DNA of 7,291 nucleotides from Nitrososphaerota archaeon (GTDB lineage: Archaea > Thermoproteota > Nitrososphaeria > Nitrososphaerales > Nitrosopumilaceae): assembly GCA_028867235.1 (NCBI GenBank), contig JAGWGS010000065.1:1-7291 (forward strand), read 5' to 3'. Under the pieces are notes generated by a model. The model saw nothing but the letters and a program-made list of their open reading frames with translations, did no database searches and had not been told where the DNA came from. Positions 6,210-7,291 of the stretch are shown here, one piece after another (the first letter of the stretch is position 1; each line of letters opens with the position of its first letter). The translations under genes and the position numbers were made by a program.

Positions 6210-6240
6210 CTTGCTTTCGTCGATAAGACATTGAAACTAC

Positions 6241-6251
6241 AATACTTAATC
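6241..6251 (-). promoter_or_regulatory. TATA box proposed for the helicase gene
   Basis: On the minus strand the stretch reads 'GATTAAGTATT', giving a predicted transcription start near 6220, about 11 bases before ATG 6209. It overlaps the stop codon of the upstream 119-residue gene (6246-6248). The helicase may therefore be transcribed both alone and by read-through. Confidence 0.4.
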
Positions 6252-6605
6252 GCTTGCAGTGTGATATTTTTTCACCTTTTTCGTTTTTTTGCTGTTTGAT
6301 CTTGATTGATCTTTTATTACATCATATTCTTCTTTGAGTTTTGTAGTGTAGATGGTAAGTGCATGCATTGCAAAATTTGTAAGGTCATTAAAATACATCA
6401 ATTTTGCAGCTAACAAGGAAATGTTTTTTGCATCATTGTCAGCTTCTAGGTCCTTGTATTTTGCATATGTCGTGTTATAGTGTTCTAGCCATTTGTTATA
6501 TCCTGCATTTAGTTCCGCTAATGTAAAACTTCCAGATTCTTCTAACCATTCTTTGAATCTCAGGCGATCCTTTTCAACTAGTTGTAATATTCCATCAAAA
6601 TCCAT
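6246..6605 (-). CDS. Helical protein of unknown function with a basic tail, 119 residues
   Basis: I do not recognise this family. The sequence is almost entirely helix-forming and rich in E, K, L, A and aromatic residues. Likely helices cover about 4-23, 27-55 and 60-98, so a three-helix bundle or short coiled coil is plausible. From about 102 to 114 it turns into a strongly basic Ser/Lys tail ('SKKTKKVKK'), as often seen in proteins that touch DNA or RNA. There are no Cys residues, no signal peptide and no clear membrane segment. It lies between the AlkA-type glycosylase gene (51 bases upstream) and the Fe-S helicase gene (37 bases downstream), all on the minus strand, which suggests but does not prove a link to repair. 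ATG 6605 is supported by a TATA-like box whose spacing predicts a leader of only about five bases. Confidence 0.75.
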   Translation of the reverse strand: MDFDGILQLVEKDRLRFKEWLEESGSFTLAELNAGYNKWLEHYNTTYAKYKDLEADNDAKNISLLAAKLMYFNDLTNFAMHALTIYTTKLKEEYDVIKDQSRSNSKKTKKVKKYHTASD

Positions 6606-6630
6606 TTTATTATGTCATACCAAACCATGT

Positions 6631-6640
6631 ATAATTAAAG
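6631..6640 (-). promoter_or_regulatory. TATA box proposed for the 119-residue unknown gene
   Basis: The minus strand reads 'CTTTAATTAT'. The centre near 6636 predicts transcription from about 6610, almost at ATG 6605, the near-leaderless layout common in these archaea. It lies in the 51-base gap after the glycosylase gene. Confidence 0.5.
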
Positions 6641-6656
6641 TTGCAACAATATTCCA

Positions 6657-7262
6657 TCAAACACTATCAAACTTTTGTAGACTTTTCCAAAGATACCAGG
6701 TGGCAGCAGTCCTATAGGGTCTCCATACTTGGCCCATCTTTTCAACCTCGCTTGGTTTTGGAGTCTCAGGCAATGAAAACAACAACTGGACCCCTTTTCT
6801 CAACCCAAGATCGCCTACCGGAAAGATATCTTGTCTTCCAAGAGAGAAAATAAGAAACATCTCTGCAGTCCACCTGCCTATTCCCTTTACTTGGGTCAAC
6901 TGGGCTATTACTTCCTCATCACTCATCTTTGAGAGTGAACTCATGTCCAGTATTCCTTTGTCTACATGTCTTGCCAGATCTTTTAGATACTCTATCTTCA
7001 TACCTGAAAGGCCAGCCTTGCGAAGCTTTGATTTTCTTGTGGCAAGAACCTCAGATGCAGTTGGAAAACTAGGATAAAGTTCCTTGAATCTCTTAAAGAT
7101 TGCATCTGCTGCACTTGTTGCAAGCTGTTGTGAAATTATTGATTCTACTAGTACTGCAAAGTGGTGATTTTTTTTCTTTAGCTTGTACTCTCCTACTCTA
7201 TCAATTACAGCTGCTAATGTTTGGTCCTTTCTTAGAAATGATATTGAATCATCTTTTTTCAT
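6657..7262 (-). CDS. alkA: DNA-3-methyladenine glycosylase, AlkA/MAG-type HhH-GPD protein
   Basis: This enzyme removes alkylated bases such as 3-methyladenine from DNA and so starts base-excision repair. The 201-residue protein is a bare catalytic core, close to the short yeast MAG1/archaeal type and lacking the N-terminal domain of E. coli AlkA. The segment 'FAVLVESIISQQLATSAADA' (35-54) is the conserved early helix pair. The helix-hairpin-helix 'LTQVKGIGRWTAEMF' covers 122-136 with its hairpin KGIG at 126-129. The GPD-type catalytic aspartate is D151 in 'FPVGDLGLRKG'. There is no C-terminal Cys cluster, so it is not a Nth/MutY-type Fe-S glycosylase. ATG 7262 is the start because an in-frame TAG lies two codons upstream. 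Its promoter must lie at or beyond the right edge. Two unidirectional genes follow. Confidence 0.93.
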   Translation of the reverse strand: MKKDDSISFLRKDQTLAAVIDRVGEYKLKKKNHHFAVLVESIISQQLATSAADAIFKRFKELYPSFPTASEVLATRKSKLRKAGLSGMKIEYLKDLARHVDKGILDMSSLSKMSDEEVIAQLTQVKGIGRWTAEMFLIFSLGRQDIFPVGDLGLRKGVQLLFSLPETPKPSEVEKMGQVWRPYRTAATWYLWKSLQKFDSV

Positions 7263-7291
7263 GTCTAGCTAGGCTCTGGATGTATGGTAAT

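Overview
The window looks like part of a mesophilic ammonia-oxidising archaeon of the Nitrosopumilus/Nitrosarchaeum type (Nitrososphaerota, formerly Thaumarchaeota). This is inferred from the gene content: a GINS replication protein, an AN1 zinc finger, an Fe-S Rad3/XPD-type helicase, TATA-box promoters with very short leaders, and an A+T-rich base composition with dense packing. No marker gene such as amoA or 16S rRNA is present, so the placement rests on gene style and remembered protein similarity.

Layout, left to right. (1) The N-terminal half of a type I glutamine synthetase runs leftward off the window edge. Its promoter is interlocked with that of a rightward pair: a GINS-family replication protein and a small three-helix membrane protein. 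(2) The membrane protein stops exactly where a convergent gene for an AN1 zinc-finger protein stops, with no base between the two stop codons. (3) The AN1 gene is divergent from a rightward two-gene operon, an SDR dehydrogenase followed by a sulfide:quinone oxidoreductase/flavocytochrome c-like flavoprotein. (4) A tRNA-Pro(GGG) gene with an encoded CCA tail, its own TATA box and a T-run terminator follows, then a 102-residue protein of unknown function. (5) The right third is a leftward block: an AlkA-type DNA glycosylase, a 119-residue helical unknown protein and an Fe-S superfamily 2 helicase of the XPD/DinG type. It reads like a small DNA-repair cluster, although the last two genes also have TATA-like boxes of their own.

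How the genes relate. The SDR and flavoprotein probably form one redox operon. The glycosylase, unknown protein and helicase may work in base-damage repair. The GINS protein belongs to the replicative CMG helicase. The glutamine synthetase performs ammonia assimilation.

There is no gene-free stretch over 300 bases; the longest intergenic segments are below 100 bases. I see no CRISPR array, insertion sequence, phage gene, riboswitch or integrated element. Nothing amounts to a clearly new multi-gene system. The items most worth a second look are the repair-like cluster with its unknown middle protein, the interlocked glnA/GINS promoters and the two-cysteine flavoprotein.
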